From: Aldehydirespirator sp965220645
Lineage (GTDB): Bacteria; Actinomycetota; Acidimicrobiia; Acidimicrobiales; Aldehydirespiratoraceae
Assembly: GCA_965220645.1 (NCBI GenBank)
Contig: OZ244836.1
Location: 2,852,001 to 2,916,000, forward strand
DNA: 64,000 bases
Direction: 5' to 3'
The notes under the pieces are model-generated. The model searched no databases. It saw nothing but the letters and a program-made list of their open reading frames with translations, and had not been told where the DNA came from. Made by a program: the position numbers and the translations under genes. This document shows, piece after piece, positions 43,879 to 53,540 of this stretch (position 1 is its first letter; every line of letters begins with the position of its first letter).

Positions 43879-45288
43879 TCAGTTGTCGGCGGCGACGCCG
43901 GCTGGGTGTGTCGGCGGCCGTCTCTGCGACACCGCGACCGCCGATTCGAAACTAGCGCCGATCCGCAGCGCGGTCTCCTCGTCGAACGGCGCGGCCGCGA
44001 TCTGCAGCCCGATGGGCAGGCCGTCGCGATCGAAGCCCGCCGGCACCGACAGCGCGGGCAAGCCCGACAGGTTGAAGGGGCCCGTGGTCCGCACGTAGGC
44101 CATGACGACTGGCTCGGTGACCGCGCCGAAGCAGAAGTCGTCCTCCCCTTTGGGCGCGGCGGTAGCAGGCAGGGTCGGCGTGAGCAGCGCGTCCAGCCTG
44201 TTCTTCACGAAGACGCGGCCTACGGCGTCGGCGATGGCCCGCCGGGCCTGCAACGCCTTGAAGTAGTGCTCCGGCTCCATCATCAGGCCAGCGACGAGCA
44301 GCGTGCGGATGCCGGGATCGATCAGATCGGGGCAGCGCCGTAGGAGTTGGCGGTGGTACGCACCGGCCTCGGGGGCAACGATGCCGAACTCGGCGGCGAG
44401 TCCGTGCTCCAGATCGGGCACCTCCACGCCCACCATGGCCGCGCCCTGCCCCCCGAGCAGGTCAGCCGCGGCCGCGAACGCCTCAGCGACGTCCGGCTGC
44501 ATGGGCTCGAGCGGTGCACCACCGAGCACGCCGATCCTCAGCCCGTCGACTCCCCGGTCCAGGCCGCGCGCATACCGTGGAACTGTCCGGGTGGAGGCTG
44601 AGGGATCGAACGGGTCGGGGCCGGCCAAGACTTCCAGGGCGGCGGCACAGCCTTCCACGGTGGCGGTGAGGGGTCCGAGGTGGTCAAGCGACCACGCCAG
44701 CGCAGCCACGCCGGCGCGGGACACCCGCCCGTAGGTGGCCTTGAGCCCCACGGTGCCGCACAACGACGCCGGGATACGGATTGAGCCGCCCGTGTCACTG
44801 CCGATGGCCATGGGCACGATCCCGGCCGCCACCGCCGCGGCCGACCCGCCGCTGGACCCGCCCGGGACACGGCTGAGGTCCCACGGGTTGGACGCCGGCG
44901 CGCTGTAGACGCCGCAGGCGAGCTCGTGGGTGGTCGTCTTGCCGACGATGACCGCACCGCCGCGGCGCAGCCGCCGCACCAGCGTGGCGTCGTTGGTAGC
45001 CGGTGTCGCGGCATATGCGGGCGAACCGCACCGTGTGGGCAGGCCGGCCACATCGACGATGTCCTTGATCCCCACCGGCACGCCCATGAGCGGTCCGAGG
45101 TCGCGTCCTGCCGCGATCGCCTCGTCGGCCCGGTCGGCCGCTTCCAGGGCACCGTCCGGGTCGATCAGTACGAAAGCTGACAGGTCGCCGTCGAGCGCGG
45201 CCGCCGCCGCCAGGCTCGCCTCAGTGAGTTCGCGGCTGGTGGCTCGGCCTGAGCGCAGAGCCCTCGCGGCCTCGGGGATCGTCGTCAC
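43879..45288 (-). CDS. Amidase-signature family amidohydrolase
   Basis: Ser-cisSer-Lys amidase. Lys is in GVPVGIKDIVDVAGLPTR, the cis-Ser in PGGSSGGSAAAVAAG, and the nucleophile Ser in GSDTGGSIRIPASLCG. 469 residues. The start is GTG 45288, overlapping the TGA of the small upstream ORF by four bases. The family includes GatA, AtzE (1-carboxybiuret hydrolase) and allophanate hydrolase. The coupled small partner ORF favours a GatA/AtzE-like two-subunit arrangement, but that is inference. It is not gatA itself, because gatB and gatC are absent. Confidence 0.88.
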   Translation of the reverse strand: MTTIPEAARALRSGRATSRELTEASLAAAAALDGDLSAFVLIDPDGALEAADRADEAIAAGRDLGPLMGVPVGIKDIVDVAGLPTRCGSPAYAATPATNDATLVRRLRRGGAVIVGKTTTHELACGVYSAPASNPWDLSRVPGGSSGGSAAAVAAGIVPMAIGSDTGGSIRIPASLCGTVGLKATYGRVSRAGVAALAWSLDHLGPLTATVEGCAAALEVLAGPDPFDPSASTRTVPRYARGLDRGVDGLRIGVLGGAPLEPMQPDVAEAFAAAADLLGGQGAAMVGVEVPDLEHGLAAEFGIVAPEAGAYHRQLLRRCPDLIDPGIRTLLVAGLMMEPEHYFKALQARRAIADAVGRVFVKNRLDALLTPTLPATAAPKGEDDFCFGAVTEPVVMAYVRTTGPFNLSGLPALSVPAGFDRDGLPIGLQIAAAPFDEETALRIGASFESAVAVSQRRPPTHPAGVAADN

Positions 45289-45542
45289 ATCTCTATGCGA
45301 CGATCGCCCGAAGCACCGGCGTCGGTCGGCCAACTCGGGTCGAAGGCGGTGGGATCCAGCCCGCCGCGCTCCGACAGCAGTGCGTCGAGGCTCGCACTCT
45401 GCTCGATCCGCTGGGCCAGGTCGGCCCATGTTGCCCCCGGGTCGAAGACCTCGTGGTCGAGACCAAGGGCGAGCATCCGGGCCGCGGTCAGCTCCACCGG
45501 ATCGCCGTTGTCCACCGGATCGCCGTGGACGCCGTCACCCAC
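45285..45542 (-). CDS. Small protein coupled to the amidase (possible GatC/AtzG-like partner)
   Basis: 85 residues, overlapping ridA at its start (GTG 45542 against the ridA stop at 45535) and the amidase at its end (GTGA). The core ELTAARMLALGLDHEVFDPGATWADLAQRIEQSASLDALL is helical and acidic and ends in a Pro-containing tail. Size, helicity and position just before an amidase recall GatC and AtzG (DUF4089) subunits. I see no decisive motif. Codons near the start contain a duplicated GDPV from an 18-base repeat. Confidence 0.55.
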   Translation of the reverse strand: MGDGVHGDPVDNGDPVELTAARMLALGLDHEVFDPGATWADLAQRIEQSASLDALLSERGGLDPTAFDPSWPTDAGASGDRRIEM

Positions 45543-45951
45543 GGCCTGCGCCGATCACCGCTATCACGTCCACCTCCATCTTGAGGCCGGGCAAGCCGAG
45601 GGCCGCGGCCTGACACGCTGTGACGGCGGGAAACGGACGGCCCGCAAACACCTCGCGGCGGACCTCAATCTCCTCGGCGATCTCGCGCACGTCCTGCATG
45701 AAGTAGGTGACCTTCACCACATCGGCGATAGAAGTGCCCGAGGCGGCCAGCACGCGGGCGATGTTGTCCCACACTTGCCGGGCCTGCTCGGCGACGGTGG
45801 TGCCCACCACCTCGCCGGCCGCGTCGAGTGCCACCTGGCCGGCCAGGTAGATCGTGTCGCCGGCTCGCACTGCGTAGGAGTACGGCTCGGGCGGCGGGCA
45901 CAGCCCCGCCACGTCAACCACGGCATCCATTGGCACAACGTCCGTGGCCAT
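45535..45951 (-). CDS. RidA/YjgF-family protein lacking the catalytic arginine
   Basis: 138 residues from ATG 45951 in the RidA fold (YAVRAGDTIYLAGQVALDAAGEVVG, QVWDNIARVLAASGTSIADVVKVTYFMQDVREI). Where RidA enzymes have the imine-binding Arg in PAR(S/T), this protein reads FPAVTACQAAALGLPG, so it belongs to a divergent Rid subgroup. Enamine deaminase activity should not be assumed. It is first of a coupled run with the small ORF and amidase, and divergent from the second alpha/beta hydrolase. An in-frame ATG at 46035 is a less likely start. Confidence 0.85.
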   Translation of the reverse strand: MATDVVPMDAVVDVAGLCPPPEPYSYAVRAGDTIYLAGQVALDAAGEVVGTTVAEQARQVWDNIARVLAASGTSIADVVKVTYFMQDVREIAEEIEVRREVFAGRPFPAVTACQAAALGLPGLKMEVDVIAVIGAGRG

Positions 45952-45962
45952 CGGATCGGATT

Positions 45963-45987
45963 CCGTTGACGGCCCATCCGTCAACGG
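45963..45987. promoter_or_regulatory. Perfect 25-base dyad between ridA and alpha/beta hydrolase
   Basis: Arms CCGTTGACGG and CCGTCAACGG separated by five bases (45973-45977), perfect over ten bases. It lies 12 bases upstream of the ridA-like ATG and about 105 bases before the divergent hydrolase. Symmetry and position suggest an operator for a dimeric regulator. No regulator gene is adjacent. Confidence 0.55.
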
Positions 45988-46091
45988 GACATTCGGCGTC
46001 ACGGCGGCCAATATAGGCTGCCACCTTGTCAGCATCCCCAGCCGGCCTGGCCTGAAGCCGACGCTGGAGCGACTCGTCCGGGAGGCCGCCG

Positions 46092-46916
46092 ATGCCCAAG
46101 GTCAACGTCAACGGAGTCGACCTCTGGTACGAGTTCAGCGGCAAGGGCGAGACCGTCGTTCAGATCGGCGGAGCCGTCAGCGCCCACGAGGGGTACGCCA
46201 CCATCACGCCCGGCCTGTCGCAGCACTACCGCGTGCTCGACTACGACCACCGCGGCTACGGAAGCAGCGATCGCCCCGCCCAGCGCTACACGCTCGACAC
46301 GTGGAGCGACGACCTCGCCGCCCTGATGACCGCGGTGGGGCTCGAGCGAGCCCACATCCACGGCGGATCGATGGGCAGCTTCATCGCCGTCAACTTCGCG
46401 GCGCGCTACCCCTCAAGGGTCGACAAGCTGCTCCTCGGAGCGGGTGCCGTGGGCCGGTGCGACCGCATGGGAGTGCTCCAGTTCCGGGTCTGGCAGAGCC
46501 TGGCCCGAGCGTGCGGGGTGGCGTCGCGGGAGCTGGCCGAGCAGATGCTCACCCACGCCTTCTCGCGCACCTACCTCGACGGGCCCAACGGCGGCGACCA
46601 GGCCCTGGACCAGATGCAGGAGGTCACGGCCCGCAACGTGGGCACCGCCGTGTTCATCGATGCCTGCCAGGCCATGATCGACACCGATGTCACCGCCCGG
46701 CTGGGCGACGTGACCGCGCCGACGCTGGTGATGGTTGGATCGGAGGACGTGCTCACGCCGCTGGACGCGGGACCGGGCGGGGCCGGCGCGCGGTATGTCG
46801 CCGAGAACCTGCCCAATGCCCGGCTCGTGGTCTTCGAGGGCAGCGGCCACGGGCACTACATCGAGCAGCAGGAGGAGTCGCTCGCCGCGATCATCGGATT
46901 CCTGCAGGGGCGCTGA
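46092..46916 (+). CDS. Alpha/beta hydrolase
   Basis: 274-residue soluble hydrolase. Nucleophile elbow IHGGSMGSFIAV (Ser about residue 96), acid in VMVGSEDVLTP, base in GSGHGHYIEQ. DYDHRGYGSSDRPAQRYTLDTWSDDL is typical of the hydrolases related to RutD and 3-oxoadipate enol-lactonase. GGGAGG lies six bases before the ATG. It is divergent from the RidA-like gene. The pairing of RidA-like and RutD-like proteins resembles the Rut pyrimidine pathway, but rutA and rutB are absent. Confidence 0.85.
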   Translation: MPKVNVNGVDLWYEFSGKGETVVQIGGAVSAHEGYATITPGLSQHYRVLDYDHRGYGSSDRPAQRYTLDTWSDDLAALMTAVGLERAHIHGGSMGSFIAVNFAARYPSRVDKLLLGAGAVGRCDRMGVLQFRVWQSLARACGVASRELAEQMLTHAFSRTYLDGPNGGDQALDQMQEVTARNVGTAVFIDACQAMIDTDVTARLGDVTAPTLVMVGSEDVLTPLDAGPGGAGARYVAENLPNARLVVFEGSGHGHYIEQQEESLAAIIGFLQGR

Positions 46917-46931
46917 TCCCCCGGTCGCGGC

Positions 46932-46937
46932 TAGCCT
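46932..46937 (+). promoter_or_regulatory. Putative -10 element for the M20 amidohydrolase
   Basis: TAGCCT, eight bases before the ATG at 46946. It lies in the short gap after the hydrolase, where no Shine-Dalgarno sequence is seen. Confidence 0.35.
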
Positions 46938-46945
46938 CGCCGGCC

Positions 46946-48202
46946 ATGGCGGGGCCCAACCACCAACGGCCGCTCTTGGAGATCAACGGCCAGCGCCTGC
47001 TCCAGCGGCTGTGGGATCTGGCCGAGATAGGCCCGATCCCCGGAGGGGGCAACAACCGCCTGGCTCTGACCGACGCGGACAAGGAAGGCCGCGACCTGGT
47101 CGTCACCTGGATGCGCGACCTAGGCCTCGACGTGAGCATCGACACGATCGGCAACGTCATGGCCGTCCAGCACGATGTGGGCAGCGGCCCGCCGGTGATG
47201 ATGGGGTCCCACATCGACACGGTCGCCACCGGCGGCAAGTACGACGGCAACCTCGGCGTGCTGGCCGCGCTGGAAGTGATAGAGACCGCGATCGAGAGCG
47301 GCATCGAGCTGGAGCGGCCCCTGGCCGCCGCCTTCTTCACCAATGAGGAGGGCTCCCGCTTCCCGCCCGACATGATGGGCAGCCTCTGCTACGCGGGCGG
47401 ACTCACGGTCGAGGAGGCCATGTCGACCACCGACGCCGACGGGGTGTCGGTCGGCGACGAGTTGGACCGCATCGGCTACCGGGGCCCCATGCCGTGCCCC
47501 GGGCCGAAGCCGTACGCCTTCGTCGAGCTCCACATCGAGCAGGGACCGGTGCTGGAACGCGACGGCATGCGCATCGGCGCGGTAACCGGCGTCCAGGGGA
47601 TCTCGTGGACCGAGGTGAACATCACAGGCCAGTCGAACCACGCCGGCACCACGCCGATGAGCATGCGCCGCGACGCAGGACTGGCCGCGGGTGAGTTGGT
47701 GGTGGCGGTGCGGCGCATAGCATCCGAGATGGGCGGCACTCAGGTGGGGACGGTGGGCGCCCTGAGGCTGCACCCCGACCTCGTGAACGTGGTGGCCGCG
47801 AGGGCCAGACTCATCATCGACCTGCGCAACACCGACGACGACGATCTGCAGTCAGCCGAACGGCGGCTGCTGGCCGAGGTGAAGAGGATCGCCAAGTCGG
47901 AGGACGTCGACATCGACACCAAGTGGGTAGCCCGCTTCGAACCGGTGGTGTTCGATCCCCGCGTCGTCGACCTGGTCGAGTCCACCGCGTCGTCCCTCGG
48001 CCTGTCGGTGCGAAGGATGCCGTCGGGAGCAGGCCACGACGCGCAGATCCTGGCCGACGTGTGCCCGGCCGGCATGGTGTTCGTTCCCAGCGTGAAGGGC
48101 ATCAGCCACAATCCGGCCGAGTACACCGAGCCCGACGATCTCGTCGCCGGGTCCAACGTGCTGCTCAACACGGTGCTCGCTCTGGCCACTGAGGGAGTCT
48201 GA
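46946..48202 (+). CDS. M20-family Zn amidohydrolase (N-carbamoyl amino acid/allantoate type)
   Basis: Dinuclear-metal amidase of the hydantoinase/carbamoylase group. Metal ligands are in GSHIDTVATGGKYDGNLGVLAAL and FTNEEGSRFPPDMMGS. The dimerisation/substrate segment ITGQSNHAGTTPMSMRRDAGLAA and the C-terminal SGAGHDAQILADVCPAGMVFVPSVKGISHNPAEYT are diagnostic. 418 residues. It removes a carbamoyl or ureido group, releasing ammonia and carbon dioxide; the exact substrate (N-carbamoyl-beta-alanine, allantoate or an L-amino acid) is not determinable here. Confidence 0.88.
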   Translation: MAGPNHQRPLLEINGQRLLQRLWDLAEIGPIPGGGNNRLALTDADKEGRDLVVTWMRDLGLDVSIDTIGNVMAVQHDVGSGPPVMMGSHIDTVATGGKYDGNLGVLAALEVIETAIESGIELERPLAAAFFTNEEGSRFPPDMMGSLCYAGGLTVEEAMSTTDADGVSVGDELDRIGYRGPMPCPGPKPYAFVELHIEQGPVLERDGMRIGAVTGVQGISWTEVNITGQSNHAGTTPMSMRRDAGLAAGELVVAVRRIASEMGGTQVGTVGALRLHPDLVNVVAARARLIIDLRNTDDDDLQSAERRLLAEVKRIAKSEDVDIDTKWVARFEPVVFDPRVVDLVESTASSLGLSVRRMPSGAGHDAQILADVCPAGMVFVPSVKGISHNPAEYTEPDDLVAGSNVLLNTVLALATEGV

Positions 48203-48212
48203 GGCCCGAGCC

Positions 48213-49322
48213 ATGCCCGTTCGAGCGACGTTCACGGGCTGGGGCAAGTGCGTTCCCCCGGTGAAGCTCACCAACGCCGACCTAGAGATACTGGTCAATA
48301 CCGACCACGACTGGATCGTGGCGCGCACCGGCATCCACGAGCGCGGCATCTCCCACGTGGAGACCACCGACCTCGCCGAGGTTGCAGCCCTGAAGGCGCT
48401 GGCCGCGGCCGGCCTCGAGCCCACCGACATCGACATGCTGATCCTGGCCACGGTCACCCCCGAGATCACCTGCCCGAGCAACGCGTGCGTGCTTCAGGAG
48501 CGTCTGGGGGCGGTAAACGCGGCTGCGTTCGACCTCAACGCGGCGTGCAGCGGCTGGATCTACGGTACGGCCACCGCATCGTCGATGATCACGGGGGGCG
48601 TGGCTGAGCGGGTGCTGCTGGTGGGGGCCGAGAAGCTGCACTGGGTCATGGACTACTGGGACCGGGCCACCTGCATCCTCTTCGGGGACGGCGCCGGCGC
48701 CGCGGTGCTGGAGCCGTCGGACGCCGGCGACGGCGTGCTCGCCGCCGACCTCGGCGCCGACGGAGCAGCCGGACGGACGATGGTGTTCCCGACATTGGGC
48801 ACCCGCGGCCAGTTGAGCCAGATCCGCGACCCGTTCCTGCACCGCCTGCACTTCGACGGCCAGGCCGTGTTCAGGATCGCGGTCCGCGGCATTGAGGGGT
48901 CCGTGCGCCGGGCGGTCGACCGTGCCGGGCTGGGCCTCGACGACGTCGATGCTGTGATCCCCCACCAGGCCAACGAACGGATCATCTCGGCTGCGGGCAG
49001 ACGTCTCGGAATAGACCCCGACCGCGTCATGCTCAACATCGCCACCCACGGCAACTCCGCGGCCGCGTCGGTGCCCATGGCTCTGGCCGACGCCCTGGAG
49101 GCCGGGCTCATCGGGCCGGGCTCCGTCGTGGTGCAGACCGCCTTCGGCGGCGGCGTCACATGGGGGTCCACTGTCACGCGCTGGGGCGATCGGGTGGAGC
49201 CGCTCGGCCGCTGCGATGTGGAGCTACCGGCTTGCGAAGAGACCGTCTTCGACCTGCTGGCGGCCAACCGGGACTTCTACGCGCCGCTGCACGCTCACAC
49301 CGCAATAGATCCGGCTCCCTGA
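48213..49322 (+). CDS. 3-oxoacyl-ACP synthase III family protein
   Basis: KAS III-type condensing enzyme. Cys-His-Asn triad in FDLNAACSGWIYG, VIPHQANERI and NIATHGNSAAAS. 369 residues, longer than FabH (about 320), with a C-terminal extension (CDVELPACEETVFDLLAANRDFY). It is ten bases after the amidohydrolase. No fabD, acpP or fabF is adjacent, so it may act in a specialised condensation or thioester step rather than as housekeeping FabH. Confidence 0.82.
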   Translation: MPVRATFTGWGKCVPPVKLTNADLEILVNTDHDWIVARTGIHERGISHVETTDLAEVAALKALAAAGLEPTDIDMLILATVTPEITCPSNACVLQERLGAVNAAAFDLNAACSGWIYGTATASSMITGGVAERVLLVGAEKLHWVMDYWDRATCILFGDGAGAAVLEPSDAGDGVLAADLGADGAAGRTMVFPTLGTRGQLSQIRDPFLHRLHFDGQAVFRIAVRGIEGSVRRAVDRAGLGLDDVDAVIPHQANERIISAAGRRLGIDPDRVMLNIATHGNSAAASVPMALADALEAGLIGPGSVVVQTAFGGGVTWGSTVTRWGDRVEPLGRCDVELPACEETVFDLLAANRDFYAPLHAHTAIDPAP

Positions 49323-49464
49323 GCAACGTTCCGGGTCTGCCGCGTCATTCGAAGCTGCCGCAGCTTCAGGCGAACAACCTGTTCATTCGACTATTGCTGC
49401 GATTGTTCCTAAGGCTAGGGTCGCGGCCGATTTGGCCTAATCCTCGACACGAGGAGACCCCCGC

Positions 49465-50853
<1,389 letters not shown>

Positions 50854-50876
50854 TCGGCCAGCCCCGACCGTTCAAC

Positions 50877-50882
50877 TAGTAT
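50877..50882 (+). promoter_or_regulatory. Putative -10 element for the sterol-reductase-like gene
   Basis: TAGTAT, six bases before the ATG at 50889, with no Shine-Dalgarno sequence. It indicates separate transcription from amt copy 2. Confidence 0.4.
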
Positions 50883-50888
50883 CCGGTC

Positions 50889-52022
50889 ATGGCTGAATGG
50901 CTAGGCATCGACCACCTCACCGACCTGTCCACGGGCGAGGCCGTCGCGGCGTTCTTCACACCACTGATCATCTTCGCCGTGTTCTTCGCGGCACAACTCA
51001 TCCTGCCCGCGAGGCGGGTCACCGGCTACGTCAAGGACCGCGAGACCGGCGAGCCCCGCAACTACCGGCTCAATGGCCTGCCGGTATTCGTGCTCGCACA
51101 CCTGGTGTGGGCATTGGGGCTCATACCCCGCGACTGGTTCTACCGGTCGACGCTCTGGGCGGTGGTCGGGGGCACAGTCTTCTGCACCATCTTCGCCGTC
51201 TGGTCGGTGTTCACCCAGCCCAAGGGCGAGATACAGAACCCGTGGCTGGCGCTGTGGGAGGGCCGGTCCCAGGAGCTGCAACTCTTCAACAACCGCATCG
51301 ACATAAAGATGTGGTGGTACGTGGTCGGCGGGACCATGCTGTCGCTCAACGCCCTGTCAGGGGCGGCGTGGCACCACGACCAATTCGGTGACAACGCCAA
51401 CCCGGGCATCTACCTGTACGCCGCCTTCTGGACGTTCTACACCTTCGACTACTTCATCTTCGAGCGGGTGCAGCTCTACACCTACGACCTGATCCACGAG
51501 CACATCGGCTTCAAGCTGTGGTGGGGCGGCCTGGTGGCCTACGGGTGGCTGTTCATCCTGCCGCTGTGGGGCATGGCCGCCCACCCGGACCCCGGGTTCT
51601 CGACCGGATGGACGTACTTCTGGCTGATCGGGACCGGGGTGCTGTTCCTGGTCGGGTGGACCATCGGTCGGGGCGCCAACCTGCAGAAGTACACCTTCAA
51701 GCGGTGGCCGGACCGCAAGTTCCTCGGGATCTTCGAGCCCAAGCACATCAAGGCCGGCGATCGCCTGATCCTGTGCAGCGGATGGTGGGGATACGCCCGA
51801 CATTTCAACTACATGGGCGAGGGGATCCTGGCCGTGTCGTTCGCATTGGTGTTCGGTCACTTCGGCAATCTTTGGGCCTGGACCTACTCCATCTTCGTGG
51901 TCTCGTTCTTCACCGTCCGCCAGCGTTTCGACGAGAAGGCGTGTGCCGAGAAGTACGGCCCCGAGAAGTGGGCCGAGTACCAGGAGCGAGTGCCGTACCG
52001 GATCTTCCCCGGCATCTACTGA
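50889..52022 (+). CDS. ERG4/ERG24-family sterol reductase-like membrane protein
   Basis: 377 residues with about nine or ten membrane helices. The C-terminal part has the family signature: GWWGYARHFNYMGE (as in eukaryotic delta-14 and delta-7 sterol reductases), RQRFDEKACAEKYGPEKWAEYQERVPYRIFPGIY. The conserved WW, HEHIGFKLWWGGL and LQKYTFKRWPD segments also fit. The likely reaction is NADPH-dependent reduction of a sterol or related isoprenoid double bond, but the substrate is unknown. No squalene epoxidase or cyclase is in the window. Confidence 0.82.
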   Translation: MAEWLGIDHLTDLSTGEAVAAFFTPLIIFAVFFAAQLILPARRVTGYVKDRETGEPRNYRLNGLPVFVLAHLVWALGLIPRDWFYRSTLWAVVGGTVFCTIFAVWSVFTQPKGEIQNPWLALWEGRSQELQLFNNRIDIKMWWYVVGGTMLSLNALSGAAWHHDQFGDNANPGIYLYAAFWTFYTFDYFIFERVQLYTYDLIHEHIGFKLWWGGLVAYGWLFILPLWGMAAHPDPGFSTGWTYFWLIGTGVLFLVGWTIGRGANLQKYTFKRWPDRKFLGIFEPKHIKAGDRLILCSGWWGYARHFNYMGEGILAVSFALVFGHFGNLWAWTYSIFVVSFFTVRQRFDEKACAEKYGPEKWAEYQERVPYRIFPGIY

Positions 52023-52203
52023 ACACTTCCTGCTAGTCGGGCCTCAGGCCGCTGCCGCCCGGGGCGCGGGCTCAGGGACGGTCCAGTCCTGGGGCTTGGG
52101 GCCGAACCGAGACACTGCTCGCGCTGCACACGACCCAGGTTCGCAGCGTCGCCGACCTTGTCGCCGCCGGCACCAGACCGTGACCGGCGGAGGGCTCTGC
52201 GGG

Positions 52204-52277
52204 TGGAGGTGAGGGGACTCGAACCCCTGGCCTCCTCGATGCGACCGAGGCGCTCTAGCCAACTGAGCTACACCCCC
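52204..52277 (-). tRNA. tRNA-Ala (anticodon CGC)
   Basis: Cloverleaf on the minus strand: acceptor GGGGGTG with CACCTCC, which contains the G3-U70 wobble that identifies alanine tRNAs. D-arm GCTC/GAGC, anticodon stem CCTCG/CGAGG with loop GTCGCAT (anticodon CGC), T-arm AGGGG/CCCCT with TTCGAGT. Discriminator A. A TAAACT at 52288-52293 (minus strand) is a likely -10 element. Confidence 0.95.
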
Positions 52278-52350
52278 GCAGCCAGCGAGTTTACCGGCAC
52301 GTCCCCCACACCGAACCGCCGCGGTTAGACCTGGATCACCTGACGACGCG

Positions 52351-52821
52351 TCAGCCGTTGGCGACGCGCCTCAGAGGCATGGCCATGGCGTCGCTCTGCT
52401 CGGGCCGGTCGGGATAGAGCACTCGGACACCGGCCAGGCTCATGGACGGCGCCTGCTGGCGCTGGACTCCGAAGGCGAACAGCAGCAGGCCTACGTCGGC
52501 CAGCACATGCACTGCCAGGGCAGTCGCTCCCAATACGGGGACGACCATCAACGACGCGAGGGCCAACGCGATGAGCACCGTCGCCACATGGCGACGACGG
52601 CGAAGGGCCTGCTGGCGAGTTCGGGGATACTCCAGCAGTGGTCTTGCGCCCTCGCCGACGCTCCCGAATGAAGCCGCCTCGCGGCCCGAGGCATCGAAGG
52701 ATGGGGTTAAACCGACGACGCCGTCGCCGCGCAGCGGCCGGGATGCCCGCCTATCGCGGAACCACAGCGCGAAGTAGCCCAGCCATGCCGCCGCCAACAC
52801 CGTCAGTACGATCAGAGTCAC
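52351..52821 (-). CDS. Three-helix membrane protein, candidate GlpR
   Basis: 156 residues from the GTG at 52821. An N-terminal helix (TLIVLTVLAAAWLGYFALWF) and a charged cytoplasmic-like segment (about residues 25-85) are followed by two close helices (VATVLIALALASLMVVPVLGATALAVHVLADVGLLLFAFGV) and a short tail. This topology, next to the moa/moe genes, matches GlpR, the membrane receptor for the gephyrin-like Glp protein in corynebacterial cell division. The link is inferred from topology and neighbourhood, not sequence identity. GAGGAGG lies 11 bases upstream of the GTG. Confidence 0.6.
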   Translation of the reverse strand: MTLIVLTVLAAAWLGYFALWFRDRRASRPLRGDGVVGLTPSFDASGREAASFGSVGEGARPLLEYPRTRQQALRRRRHVATVLIALALASLMVVPVLGATALAVHVLADVGLLLFAFGVQRQQAPSMSLAGVRVLYPDRPEQSDAMAMPLRRVANG

Positions 52822-52984
52822 GGGTCGATTGTCCTCCTCGTGCGCACGAATCAGGTCAACGCCGCCGCCGCCAAGTGCGCCAGAGGCGCACCGCACGCCG
52901 CTTCGATGACCCGTACATGCAGACGACGGCAGAACAAGAATGTCACCCATGACTAGCCAAGTGGTGGATATCTAGCAGAAACGG

Positions 52985-53458
<474 letters not shown>

Positions 53459-53461
53459 TGC

Positions 53462-53540
53462 TCAGCCGCCGATCTGCGGAGTGCCCACGACGGAACGCAT
53501 CGCCGGCCGCGCGGCCCCTCAGCCGCCGATCTGCGACATG
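53462..53540. repeat. Duplicated moaA 3' end before moaC
   Basis: An identical 18-base segment encoding QIGG-stop occurs at the true moaA end and again 57 bases downstream. The second copy ends a 12-codon ORF (ATG 53500, TGA 53462-53464, ending PQIGG) that stops three bases before the moaC TTG. Confidence 0.8.

Noticed and set aside
45535..46916. A complete Rut pyrimidine pathway
   Set aside because: Only RidA-like and RutD-like proteins are present. The RidA-like protein lacks the key arginine, and rutA, rutB and rutG are absent.
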